From positions 20,600,198 through 20,664,197 of the forward strand of contig CM022670.1 in assembly GCA_012295275.1 (NCBI GenBank): 64,000 nt of DNA, given 5' to 3'. This stretch comes from Chrysomallon squamiferum. Taxonomy: Eukaryota > Mollusca > Gastropoda > Neomphalida > Peltospiridae. Numbering within the stretch: position 1 is the stretch's first letter; each line of letters starts with the position of its first letter. A model generated the notes under the pieces. The model was not told where the DNA came from. It searched no databases and saw only the letters and a list, made by a program, of their open reading frames with translations. Below, in pieces: positions 31,240 to 42,312 of this stretch. Position numbers and translations under genes: made by a program.

Positions 31240-32509
31240 CTGAAAAAGTAATAAAAGAATATATATATATATACATATAATTTCGTGTATATATATATAT
31301 ACACACACACACACACATCTACGTATACACAGTACACATCGAATACTTTTAAAAATACATTCATCAGATTGTGCTTTTGAATGCATATTTGAATTTCATT
31401 TCTCGAAATATATTAAATCATATATCACCTAATACACATTTAACTATTGCATTAAGTGAAGTGTAACTATTAGCTGGTATTCCCGTTATAATAACTGTTT
31501 TAACTGGAGTGAAAGACGCGGTAGTAATAAATGACAAATTGACTCAATATTTGTTTAACGACACTCCAAAATAATAATCTGCTTCTGTGTGTCATTGCAT
31601 GATCACAGTGGTGATACGTATAACAAAATATTCAAGTGTAAAAAGGTGCTTTATTATATTTTGAACAATATGTAATTAATAAAATCAAAATACGGACTAT
31701 TATCACAGATATCGTTTAAAATCTGTAATAAAATTTACATTTAAAATTTCTAATAAAAATTATCTATAGTACTAACAAAAAGAGCAGTACCTCAGTGCAT
31801 TCATTGAGCTATGGAATAATTAGAAATGAACCTAAATTGTATTTAGTACCCATTAAAATTATTCCTTGTAGAAAACTTAGTAAGAAACAAATTAATACAA
31901 AAAAGTGGTCATAAGCAAGGTTTATTTAAACAGTCTGAACGTGCACAGATAACTATTATTATAGAAAACACAGATTTTATACAAAAATCAAAGAGATTAA
32001 CAATATCATTATGATAACCCAAAATCATATGATACATTACAACATTTATTTATTTCAAAAAGGTACTTTAAGATTTATTGGGAGTAGTATATATGAATTT
32101 ATTAACTTTCAAACTTTTGTTTGGTATAATATATAATGAAAAAAATGTTTTCTTATTTTAATTTACACGCGGCCATTTTGTTATTTCACTAAAAATGCTT
32201 CGTTCTTGAACAACAAAGTTTCTTTGCTCTGTTGATTTAGTTCACATATCTTTGTAGAAATATCAAAGTTGATGGACGACACATGTCTCTGAAGAGACAA
32301 GCCAAACACACTGTAACAATCGGATATTCTGCATTATACTCTATCAGGTGTTCGAAATTGTGGATGTCTGAACAGCATCAGCAACAACAAGAATACTAAT
32401 TATAATTATAAATAAATAAGTGTGTGACTAACTAGCTAAATAAAATTAATAAATAAATATACAAAAATACACATATCCAAGAAAACTAAAATTGGAAAAT
32501 ATTCCATCA

Positions 32510-32512
<3 letters not shown>
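31240..32512. other. Intergenic DNA upstream of the FkbM gene
   Basis: It contains TA/CA microsatellites (31258-31317), the end of block R2, and from about 32390 the start of a block also found at 48760 and in part at 49690. No coding sequence is visible. Confidence 0.6.
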
Positions 32513-32582
<70 letters not shown>

Positions 32583-32760
32583 ATTGCAATTTTGATAAAA
32601 CAAAACTGAGTTCATACCAGATTGGATATTTTCTAACAATGAGTTACCATGTAACCAGGTTTCAGTTCTGTGACACAAACACACAAACACACAAACACGT
32701 GATCTAATATACCCACTTTGACCCTTTCGTAATCGAGATAAAACTCACGTGAACTGTGGC
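32390..32760. repeat. Duplicated block R3, copy 1 with (AG)n
   Basis: Shared landmarks are GACTAACTAGCTAAAT, CACATATCCAAGAAAACTAA and CCAGGTTTCAGTTCT.TGACA. Related copies lie at 48760-49095 and 49680-50010. The AG array is at 32513-32579. Confidence 0.78.
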
Positions 32761-32906
32761 AGTTTCAAACCATAAACTGATAATTATATAGGTCAAATAA
32801 AAAAGATGACTATACAGCAATACACCCTTATCGTTTCTCATTAACATGAAATAAAACATCCAGATCTGGGTTTGTTTAAATAACTGGTGGGGTGTGGTAT
32901 TTATAT

Positions 32907-33258
32907 TTCAACTACTACAACTAATATTAGTTGTTTTACTACAAATACTACTATTACTACAACTGCCAACAGTACTGTTGCTGCTACAGCTTTACTTCCA
33001 CTAATAATATCAAAACCATTAAACTGTTATTAGTACTACAACTACTTTAACTACTGTTACTATATTTGATAATAATACTTCTAATTCTACCATTATCACC
33101 ATTAGCTACTACTGCTACTATTATTACTATTATTACTACTACAACCAATATATTACTAGTGGTACTAATACTACAGATGTTAATACAACAACTACTACTG
33201 CTATTGCTACTACTACTACTACTACTACTATTACTACTACTACTACTACTACTACTAT

Positions 33259-33294
<36 letters not shown>

Positions 33295-33340
33295 GACTGA
33301 ATCAGTTGCTATTAGTATTACTGCTACTAATACTGTCATG
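32907..33340. repeat. Trinucleotide (ACT)n-rich array
   Basis: A 430-bp array of ACT/ACA/ATT units is almost pure at 33205-33294. A separate pure CTA array lies at 33685-33745. Poly-Leu or poly-Val open frames here are repeat translation. Confidence 0.92.
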
Positions 33341-33682
33341 TAAATTCACATTTCTTTATGATCAAATTTTTTGGTTTGTTTAATATTAACAATATCATTT
33401 GTTTAAACTATTTATATTTAGTCATAGATGTTCAACTCGTGTGTATTAATGTATTACTAAAACACGTATTAGCGGTAACATGACCTGCTAAACTGTTTTG
33501 TCTAGAATCAATTTACTTGGCTGTTTTAACTTTATTACCTAGAGATACACACAGTACAAGTCAGCTTTCCACACACCCACACACACACAGTACACACACA
33601 GAGAAGCATTATTTCCATTTATGAGAATTCTGTGGATCGTGTATCTCAGCAGATTTAATTTCAAATTATCTTTTTTGTTATT

Positions 33683-33745
<63 letters not shown>

Positions 33746-33769
33746 AACTACAATGTAAGGCATTTGGTT

Positions 33770-35108
33770 AATCTATCGATATTTTTATATTGTGAACGTC
33801 GAAAAAAAAATCAAACAATTTAAGAAATAATAAATAAAGAAATAACTTTAAATATTTAAAATTTTAAAAATATATAAGAAATGTAAAATGGAAAAATAAA
33901 GAACTAGTATTAACGTTAAATTTGGTTGCAATGTATTGACTGAAAATTATATATATATTAATAATATTAAAAATAATTATACTTTTGTTTCTATTCATTA
34001 TGAAGACGATAATGAAAATGATGATATAAATAATAAAAATCACTCTGCTACTACTGCTTCGACTATTAAGACTACCACTTTTACTGCTATTAGTGCTACT
34101 ATTACTGCTGTTGTTAAGACTAATTATGAATATGATAATAAAGATGATGAATATGATATAAATAATAATCATCACACTGCTACTGCTACTACTACTTCTA
34201 CTACTGTTACTAATTATTTTACTATTAAAATACTACTATTTGCTGATTATAATAATGATGAAGATGATAAAGATAATGGTGATGATGATGATTATAAAAA
34301 CAATAATATTAATAATAACAACAATAAAATTATAACTGTATGTTCTTGAAATATGTCTGTATTAAGAATACCTGAAGAAAGTATGAAATGACATTAACAG
34401 CAGAAAGACCACAAGCATGTATTGCTTGTGCATAAAATAATGATACGGCTCGTAATTCAGTGCAATTTCGTCACTAGTTCTAATATAGATTTCCGCAGAC
34501 CAAAAAAAAATCGCACAATGATCTTTTGTAAAATTTATTTATTTATTTATTTATTTTAATGTATAGACGCAGAATTTAAAGTACACACATATTATTAACA
34601 ATAAACACCGATTACGTTTGTAAATCGAAAGATGGGACAGTCTATGTATCAACTAGTTTAAACCGATGATTGTTAATGAAGAAAAAAACAAGAATCAGAA
34701 CACTCATTACTTAGTTTTCAGAGATTGTAAAGAAATAATAATTTAAAAAAGTACATACTCCCACCAAACCCGAAAGTATTTGTTCTGTGTTGTTGTCCGT
34801 TCATTTTCTGTCGTACGATTTGTTGTCACCCATTCCATGCTCTCAGTCTCACATATTCCTGTTATCCATTCATGACGTTTTTCACCATGTTATCAGCATT
34901 AAACTTAATATTTACTTCTTGTGGTTTTCATTGATACTAATATTATTCTGTATGAATATTCAACTCAGATAAGTTAATCAAGATATCTGGTTTAATAGGT
35001 AATTAAAATATGGTATTTCTCTCTCTGAATTATGCTATAGACTACCTTTTATATTCCTAAAAGATTCTGTCTTCAAAGGCAAAATTATTAGCTAATTTAG
35101 TGAACAAA
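33770..35108. repeat. Duplicated block R4, copy 1
   Basis: It is closely similar to 50200-51520, including the stretch CACAAGCATGTATTGCTTGT and the CTCAGTCTCAC segment at about 34842. This is one of the best-conserved pairs in the window and so probably a recent duplication. The part 34050-34330 is a degenerate period-3 array. Confidence 0.8.
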
Positions 35109-35632
35109 ATTTCCAAGGGGACAGGATTACCGGTCTGAGCAACCAGTCTTACTCTTTTACCTTTACCATTCGTCTTAGTGTTCATTAATAGCTTAAACTC
35201 AAACCTCGCAGTTGTTTTTAGTAGTTTGTTTGTCAATGTGAGTTTTTTGGGGGGCTTTGTTTGTTTCTTGTTTTGTTATTCTGAGCTAGATTTGTATTTA
35301 ATTTATTTGCATCGGATCTGTCAAACACGGAGTGTTTTTCTGAAGTACAAAATGCGATAGACGTTTGTCGTTTCTAGCGGCCTCCAAGGTTTGTCGAGAG
35401 AAGCCTTTCTGAATGTTCGAATAATTTCTACAGAATTGTAGGTGTCCGCTGGAAGACCTGGTACAGATTTTCCTTTTTGTCACTGGAAGTGCCTTGCTCT
35501 AGGCTGGTCGACGCTTAGGTGGATGGTGGGCTGATTATAGAGTTGAAAGTCGTGGAACAACTACTACTAGCAACGGATTTTTATGTTTATGCGTGTGCAC
35601 AGTAAAAAAAAAAAAAAAAAAAAAAAAAAATT
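35109..35632 (+). mobile_element. Poly-A-tailed insertion of about 520 bp (retroposed candidate)
   Basis: The block R4 alignment stops after GTGAACAAAATTT. About 500 bases of more GC-rich unrelated DNA follow, ending in 25 A (35607-35631), and the sibling copy at 51510 lacks it. This is the form of a retroposed RNA copy. A clear target-site duplication and a tRNA-like head are not visible. Confidence 0.45.
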
Positions 35633-35890
35633 GTCAAAAACGTCTTAATGAAGAATCAAAATCCACAAAACACAGATCCTATTGACCTGTAAAGGAATGC
35701 AATGCCTTAATTATAAATAAATAATGTTTCAGTCAAAATGACACGTTTAGGTTTAATAATTATTTTGTGTGCTTTTCTCGTCTGTCAAATTGGGAGCAGT
35801 TCTAAAACGTAGTGAAGTGTTAATGCTCCAAAGAATATTTTTATTAAATGTTTACCGCGTAATAAGACCCTTCCCGACTGTTGAATTGCT

Positions 35891-35996
35891 TCACATGTAA
35901 GTCAGCTTGATGATATCCTAACCACCGAATTTAGAAAATTTCAAATGTTTGAGGAAAACTGCAGAAATTTGACACTGCTGTGTTTGAGAAATAAGA
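35891..35996 (+). pseudogene. Decayed third copy of the RPTP tail exon
   Basis: It retains CAC.TGTAAGTCAGCTTGATGA.ATCCTAACCACCGAAT and the end TTTGACACTGCTG..TTTGAGAAATAAG. It has lost the acceptor, the first 20 bases and several internal bases, so it cannot be spliced in frame. The CCACCGAAT sequence places it nearer to copy 2 than copy 1. Confidence 0.8.
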
Positions 35997-36313
35997 TATT
36001 TTGTAAAATTACATATAACAATATAATTTCAGTCACATCAGGCTTATATACATCACGGTATTATTTTAAAATATTTAAAGTATAAAGCATTATTTTATAA
36101 TGAGAAAAATCATGTAAATAGTTTTACCTCAGGGTATTGAATAGTTACAATTAAAACTAATCTGAAGTAAGATTTATGACTATTAGAATTATTCCTATGC
36201 TTTAAAATGATACATATAAAAATATTTCAGCGAGTAAACTGAAAAGTGTGACAAATCTAAATTTGAAAACTAGACTTAAGCAACGTTTATTTAAACAGAC
36301 TGAACGTGCCTTT

Positions 36314-36475
36314 CATTTAAGAAATATAACGTGCCTAAGTTATCTCTAACATATTATCTCCGATTACTCGTAAAGCCATGCCAACTCGGGTGGTGACCTA
36401 CCCGAAACAGAGAGCTCTAAATGGGACTGCTTTATTTCCACAGAGATAACTTAGGAGGTTTATTGTTCTTAAATG
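36314..36475. mobile_element. Foldback element with 34-bp inverted repeats
   Basis: The left arm (36314-36347) ends CCTAAGTTATCTCT and the right arm (36442-36475) begins AGAGATAACTTAGG. The arms stay complementary, with few mismatches, out to CATTTAAGAA / TTCTTAAATG. The 94-base loop contains a second small hairpin (TCGGGT...ACCCGA). There is no coding sequence. Confidence 0.65.
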
Positions 36476-36554
36476 CAATAAAAAATAAACCTAGTTTTCA
36501 CAGATAAGTGCGAGACGCTGTGTTAAATAATATTTTAATAATAGTGGTAGTGGT

Positions 36555-36688
36555 ATTCATAAACTGTCCTTGGTGTTTTCGGCAAACGTCTATAGCCTGT
36601 GAAAAATTCTGAGCTTTCCTGTACACCTTGTAGAAAAAAGGTGTCGAAGTTGTGGCCAGTACGTAACCCTTGTCAAGTGGAAAAATAT
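36555..36688 (-). CDS. C-type-lectin-like domain start (third exon of truncated secreted gene)
   Basis: After an acceptor-like CAAG the phase fits the preceding exon (E, then D). It encodes DIFPLDKGYVLATTSTPFFY followed by KVYRKAQNFSQAIDVCRKHQ and GQFMN. The pattern of an aromatic strand, then A..C...GG/Q, resembles the first half of a C-type lectin fold. The 3' limit is not resolved: the frame runs on into a CCACTATTATTAAA repeat, and no further lectin exon with the WxG or later Cys motifs is seen downstream. The gene is probably truncated by the duplications beside it. Confidence 0.45.
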
Positions 36689-37210
36689 CTTGTACGAGCG
36701 AGAAACAAAAAATGACAGAAAGATACGAATACAAGAAAAATAAATAAATAAAGTGTTAATGAACAAACTCTGCTCGAGCTCATACCTATACGTGTTCGAA
36801 TACCCACATGTATATCTTATGTATATAAATATCACATATAAATATGCGCTCGCGCGCGCACACACACTTACATACATGAATATTGTTTTATTTTGTTTTC
36901 ATTTATAGTGGCAGTTGCCATTTTGTGCGAATATTTTTTTGTTAATATTTGTTTGTTTTTTTGCCTTTTGATTATGATTATGATTATGATGAGGAAGATG
37001 ATGAAATAATAATAAGAAGAACAACAACAAGAATAACAGCAATTTAACCACAGCAACATTAATAATAACAATTAGAATAGTAGAACAACAATGCAAAAAT
37101 TGTATTTTTTTTAATCACAATAATAATATTAATAACAAATTATTATGATGATGATGATAATAATATTAATATAAGGTTATTGATCAGTCAGATGATTGTA
37201 TGAATGTTAC

Positions 37211-37290
37211 CTTCAACACATGCTGTGGATTTTCCTTCTCTAATTACACACGAAGTCCCTTTACAACAGGAATGATTTTCACACAAGTCT
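37211..37290 (-). CDS. Cysteine-rich exon of the PAN/lectin-like gene
   Basis: Between a TTGCAG acceptor and a GTAACA donor the exon encodes DLCENHSCCKGTSCVIREGK and STACVE. This is a compact EGF-like or disulfide module often placed between PAN and lectin domains in molluscan secreted proteins. It ends in phase 1, matching the next exon. Its entry phase does not match the simple CAG|GTATGT donor of the PAN exon, so a missing exon or another donor must be assumed. Confidence 0.5.
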
Positions 37291-37319
37291 CTGCAATAGG
37301 TTGGTAATGGATAAAGTAC

Positions 37320-38370
37320 TTATTATTTGTAAATAAATAAACGCAAATTTATTAATTATAAAGCAATACTGATTTATTAATGCTTAGCGAAATCTTAATT
37401 CATTAAGGATAATAAACGTAATCACACTATGTTATTGAACAACTGCCAGTTTATTAATTATAATAATAAATTTATTCCTAATCAAAAGGATGCTAATTTA
37501 ATCAAATTTAACGTAATACTTATTTGTTAACGAATAAAGCAATACTAGAACATTCATAAATAATGACGATGATATTAATACTGAATTATTAGTGAATAAA
37601 GAAATATAGTTTATTAATAAATAAAGTAATTCCAGTTATTTATGTATGAATAAAGGTCAGTTTATTGATTTATAATGAAATGATAATTTATGAAGTATTT
37701 AAATCTATTAGTTAAATAATGACTAAAAAATTGACTAATTCATAATTAAGAAACATCCTAAAAATAAAAATAAAGGAAATAAAGAAAGAAATTCTAGTTT
37801 AATTATTATACGTAAATATTAGTTTACCAGTGAATACATAGATAGTTGATTATTAACGAATAATTGAATTCATTTATTAATTCTAAAGAAAAATTTATTT
37901 ATTAATAGATAGCGAATTATTAGTTTATTAGATAAAATAAATACCAATTTATTAAGTAACACAAAAAACTAAATTCTGAATTATTAAAAAATACTAGTTT
38001 ATTTAGGAATAATAATAAAAAACAATTTAATGAAGAAATAAAGAAAAAATATTACTAATTTATTAACAAATGCTGGTGTATTAATGATTAAATAAATGCT
38101 AGTTTATTCATAAATAAATAAATTCTACTGTATATTTTATAAGGAATTGCTAGTGTATTTGGAAAAAACAAAAACATACTAATTTATTGGTGAATAAATT
38201 AATTCTTGTTTATTAATGTGTAAAAAAAATCAGTTTTCTGATGACTAGTGAAATTCTGACAGAGAAATACTACTAATAAATATTAATTCATTAATGAATA
38301 CAAAGTATTTCATTCATGAATGAACTGACAACAATTTATTTATGTATAAAGAAATTTTGGATTATTCATG
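37320..38370. repeat. Degenerate AT-rich minisatellite, about 1 kb
   Basis: Nearly the whole intron consists of diverged units with a consensus like TACTAGTTTATTAATGAATA followed by AAGAAA, 24-40 bp apart. Examples are at 37605, 37660, 37880, 37995 and 38095. It has no coding potential. Confidence 0.7.
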
Positions 38371-38410
38371 AATGAAGAAGTGAAACAAAATAGATTTGTT
38401 TCATACATAC

Positions 38411-38749
38411 CTGTGGCCATTTCTTTATTTCAGAGAAAAGGCTTCCGTTCATGAACAAAATTCTGTCGTTATCGCCTTCTTGATTTAGTCCGCAAATGTT
38501 GGAGGAGACATAAAAATTCACTGAGACGCAGTTTGCTCTGAAGAGACACTGCTGCACACATCCTAGGAATCCAACATTCTTAACTATTTTAAATGTATTA
38601 TTCGAGACTCTGTCGCGACGAATGAGATGTTCGAAATGTTTAAGATGTGTACACACTGGAGAGGAACTTCCTACCGTCACAGAGACTTGAAGAAATGCGA
38701 AGAAAATTTGCAAAATATATTTTAATCTGAATGTATAGGGTGGTTCCAT
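38411..38749 (-). CDS. First exon of secreted protein: signal peptide and PAN/apple-like domain
   Basis: The exon starts at ATG (38747-38749) with MEPPYTFRLKYILQIFFAFL, a signal peptide, followed by a domain with six cysteines: VCTHL, GCVQQC, ANCVS, NICGL and, after the usual donor, VCMK. The pattern GCVQQCLFRANCVSVNFY is typical of PAN/apple domains, which bind proteins or carbohydrates outside cells. The exon ends at CAG|GTATGT. It is 113 codons long in phase 0. Exons further along (37211-37290 and 36555-36688) add a Cys-rich module and the start of a lectin fold. The promoter would lie in the GC-poor region before 38.89 kb. Confidence 0.65.
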
Positions 38750-38886
38750 TTTGTATTAAATTTATGCGGTCGTGTATCAGTTTCTTAACAACAACAACAA
38801 CAACAACAAGAACAACAACAATAATAATAATAATAATAATAATACAGATTATTCGTAATACCTAATAATCCCATTTAATGCCAAGA

Positions 38887-39345
38887 AAAATATAACTAGT
38901 TGGGTGGTTAGTGGTATATGGTTGCAGGGGAGGTAATGGCCAAAGGAAATTAACCCTAGTTGACTGGGAAAGGCAATATAATTGGTATTTTCCATTCGAG
39001 CGCGATTTCAGCCACGAAATGAAAAAAAATTAAAAAATTAAGGGTCAGATCATTTAGTTTGTCGCACTAATGTCGGGACCCCCGGGAGACAGCTACAGAG
39101 CTGAGGTTCATCTGGCCCAAGGTTAGGTTCCATCTACTGAACTGTAGTGAAACAGGTTAATACCAAAGGATTCACTGCCAAGTAACAGAGAAATCCGCTC
39201 CACTTTCGGGGCCGAAGTGGAGTGGTTCAGCCCACCTACAAATTACCGAGGGGGCAGGTAAGGTAATGTAGATATACTTGATCTTCGGTGCCGAAGACGA
39301 GTTACGCCAACCTACTCTAGCATGAGGGCAGTCAGTATGTCTCCA
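38887..39345. other. GC-rich non-coding island with hairpins
   Basis: This 460-base island is far more GC-rich than its surroundings. It contains two strong stem-loops: 39198-39222 (CTCCACTT arms around a CGGGGCCG core) and 39283-39296 (CTTCGG TG CCGAAG). Downstream of each hairpin the text is related (GGAGTGG..CAGCCCACCTAC and CGAGTTACGCCAACCTAC), so the hairpins belong to a degenerate tandem pair of about 85 bp. No open frame is conserved. It may be a structured RNA gene or a repeat element. Confidence 0.55.
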
Positions 39346-40560
39346 GAGGTTCCTTAATTATTAGTTTTATTCAGCTGCGGCCAGGATTTTTATCCAACAA
39401 TAAAAAGGGTTTGTGGGTATTCATGTAAATGTAAATAATTGTCTATCATGAAATGTTTCACTTGTACATAGTTGTGTAAATAAATATATAGGTGTTATCG
39501 TTTGCGATGTTTTTTATCTGTGTATTAATGCATTCAAAATAAAATACCGGTAAACCATTTAAATCGTTTAACAAGACACGAAATTGACGTATTTATTAAT
39601 TTACTGGTGGATTATTGAATTTTCAATCGTTTTTTATTTCAAGACAATTGTTTCTTTTAAACATTGATCGATGAGTCGTGGAAATAGATCTTCTAAGTAC
39701 TGACATTTTTGTTTGGTCCTGGCAATCAACATTATTAATAACTTTAGAAAAACAGCCAGACAGTAAAATATGGACTGTGAACATTATTTTCAGACGCTGA
39801 CAGCGTAAGTTCAGAGAGCGTAAAAGACTTCTTAATTGTTTCCTCAAATAATTACGGTGATGTTAATGATGAAGATAATACTGAAACGAAAAACATTTTT
39901 GTTCCAGAAATACATTATAATATCAAGCTTAAACACTGACAAGGTTATATTGATTTGAAATTATCCAATATTTTTTAATTTTCTTATCCATAGAAACTAA
40001 TAATTTATATTTCAGCCCTAGAACGCTAAATAATGACTGAGTTTATAGGAGGTATGCAAAATGTGCCAAACTTCTGTCCACTTACTGAACACTGTGGCTT
40101 ACTTTTGACAGTTTTCAAGCATTGCCTTCTTCAATTAATTTATGAATAATTTAATAACTTTCAGGAACAGTAATGGAACTTCTAAAATAGATATCTTTCA
40201 TTGTCTATATATTATCTAAATGTTTTCATATCCAGGTAAATGGGTTTATAGATTTCTGGGCTCTAAATAAAAACTATGGCCTTTCCAGTCCCAAATTATA
40301 TGCAGAATATACCTTATTACATAATAATAAAAGAATCTAGAAAATGAATTAACAAACAACTAAAAATTTAACAATAACCTAATTGTTTAAATATTAACAT
40401 TATTAGCTGTTAATAATACTTTTTGTATTGCGATAAGAGAAAGGAAATGGTCTATCGCCATTCTTACTCATTAGAAGTAACCTTTGTTTTCACATAAACC
40501 TCCCCAAAGACAGGAGATAAAACGTGCTGTAGTCTTTACTAAACCTGTACTAAACCTTTA
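39346..40560. other. AT-rich intergenic DNA
   Basis: No gene, RNA or clear repeat is visible here. Confidence 0.5.
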
Positions 40561-40770
40561 GACGTTATTCAGATCATTCAGGTATTATTCAGACGTTATT
40601 CAGATCATTGAGGTATTATTCAGACCTTATTCAGATCGTCGGGTATTATTCAGATGTTATTCAGATGTTATTCATTTCATTCATGTATTATTTAGTTGTT
40701 ATTCAGATTATTCAGGTATTATTCAGGTGTTATTCATATCATTCAGGTATTATTCAGATTATTCAGGTAC
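40561..40770. repeat. ATTATTCAGAT minisatellite
   Basis: The array is imperfect, with units such as GTTATTCAGATCATTCAGGT and shorter forms GTTATTCAGAT, giving about 210 bp with unit lengths of 11-32 bp. Spacing is irregular and units have no unique spacers. Confidence 0.85.
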
Positions 40771-41929
40771 TCTATAAGTCCAAGCATAGCACATGATATC
40801 CAAAAATTTTATTAATCATATTTTTAAATCAAAGCACATATAGTTACTGATTTCAAAATGTCCATTTTTGTTTTGAAAAGGAAAACATGACGCAAAAAAC
40901 AGTAAAACATTTTACATTCTAGTTTAGTTCAGATTCTTATTGAACTCGTTATAACTGCATGTCATTTAATCAGGTGATGTCTGGTAAGCCTTATTATAGT
41001 AAAAGAAATGTGTTTTATGTCAGTTTTGTTTATATGTTTATTGACATTGGACCTTTAAATAACAAAAAAACACACATACACAAAACAAAAATAAAAAAAT
41101 TAAAAATAAAACCAACATCGAACCTCAAAACCCAGCTAATAATTTAATTTACTTAAGTAGATTCGAAATAATAATAATCGTTAAAATTGTTCAGATACTT
41201 ACTGAACGTTTTGTGAGTTGAGTAACTTTATGTAATAATGTCTAGGAAGCCTTCTTAGGGTACTTTATATATATATATTTTTTTATATTTGAAAACATGT
41301 GCCACAAAACTATATAAATATCACCAAAACAATAACAATAACAAGAATAAAAAAAAGAAGACCCCCCCCCCAAAAAAAAAAGAAATAAAAAATCCCTCAC
41401 TAATCCCAAGACAAAACAAAACAGAACAAAAAAAAAAAGGACAAAAGAACAAAAAAAACTACAGAACAAAACAACAAATAAAAAAGATTCCAAATCCGGC
41501 AGAAGTATACAAAAACCCATAAATATAAATAAAAATTGTCTTCCAGTTTATTTAATAAGTCAAAAAGCCTGGCGTAACATCTAATAACAATAGCAACAAT
41601 AAACAAAACGTCTTGTATACATACACACATTCATGTTAAATCTGACACTACTTCTGAACAGCGAACATTTACTTTATTTTATTTTATTTTATTGTATTGG
41701 AATAACTCAGATGCAGATTTAATTGTATCGAAATAAATGCTTGAACAATCGCCGTTATGATTTTTATATGGCAGGATTCTACATAATGTTCCCTTACTTA
41801 AAACGTAGTGAGGTGATGTCCTTTTTTAAATCACCAAATAGATGTTCGTATAGAAATTGATCTTAAATACATTTTGTGTGTTTTTATTTCTTTATTTCAT
41901 TCTTTCCTTTCTTCTTATTCTTCTTATTA

Positions 41930-42257
41930 TAAGCTCTCGTTCAAAATTTAATCATCTACTTTGTTGAAGCTATTACATCAGTTTAAATGTATAATAAAAT
42001 ATTGATTAATTTTACGTCTATAAAAAAAATAGATATATTTTTGTTGACGCTGCTTAATACACAAATTAATTTGCTACAAAAAAAAAAAAAAAAAAAAAAA
42101 AATGGCCGATCCAGTAATTTAAAAAAAATGATTACACCATCTAAATTAGAAACATCAAAAGTTAAAAAAATAAAAATAATTACAAACTCCTTCATTTACC
42201 TGTGGTAAGTACAGTGAAAAAGTGTAATACTTAAAGTTATCTAAATTATCATTATTA

Positions 42258-42312
<55 letters not shown>

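Noticed and set aside
31209-31364. Upstream extension of the methyltransferase frame
   Set aside because: The extra codons translate TA/CA microsatellite and an acceptor-like TTTTTCAG lies between. The ATG at 31206-31208 matches the sister copy.
33066-33383. Poly-Leu frame and antisense poly-Val frame
   Set aside because: Pure (ACT)n array.
33936-34349. 137-codon Asn/Asp/Thr-rich frame as a gene
   Set aside because: The frame is a degenerate trinucleotide array and is interrupted in the sister copy at 50.4 kb.
40561-40770. CRISPR-like array
   Set aside because: Repeats are short, degenerate and irregular, there are no unique spacers, and the genome is eukaryotic.
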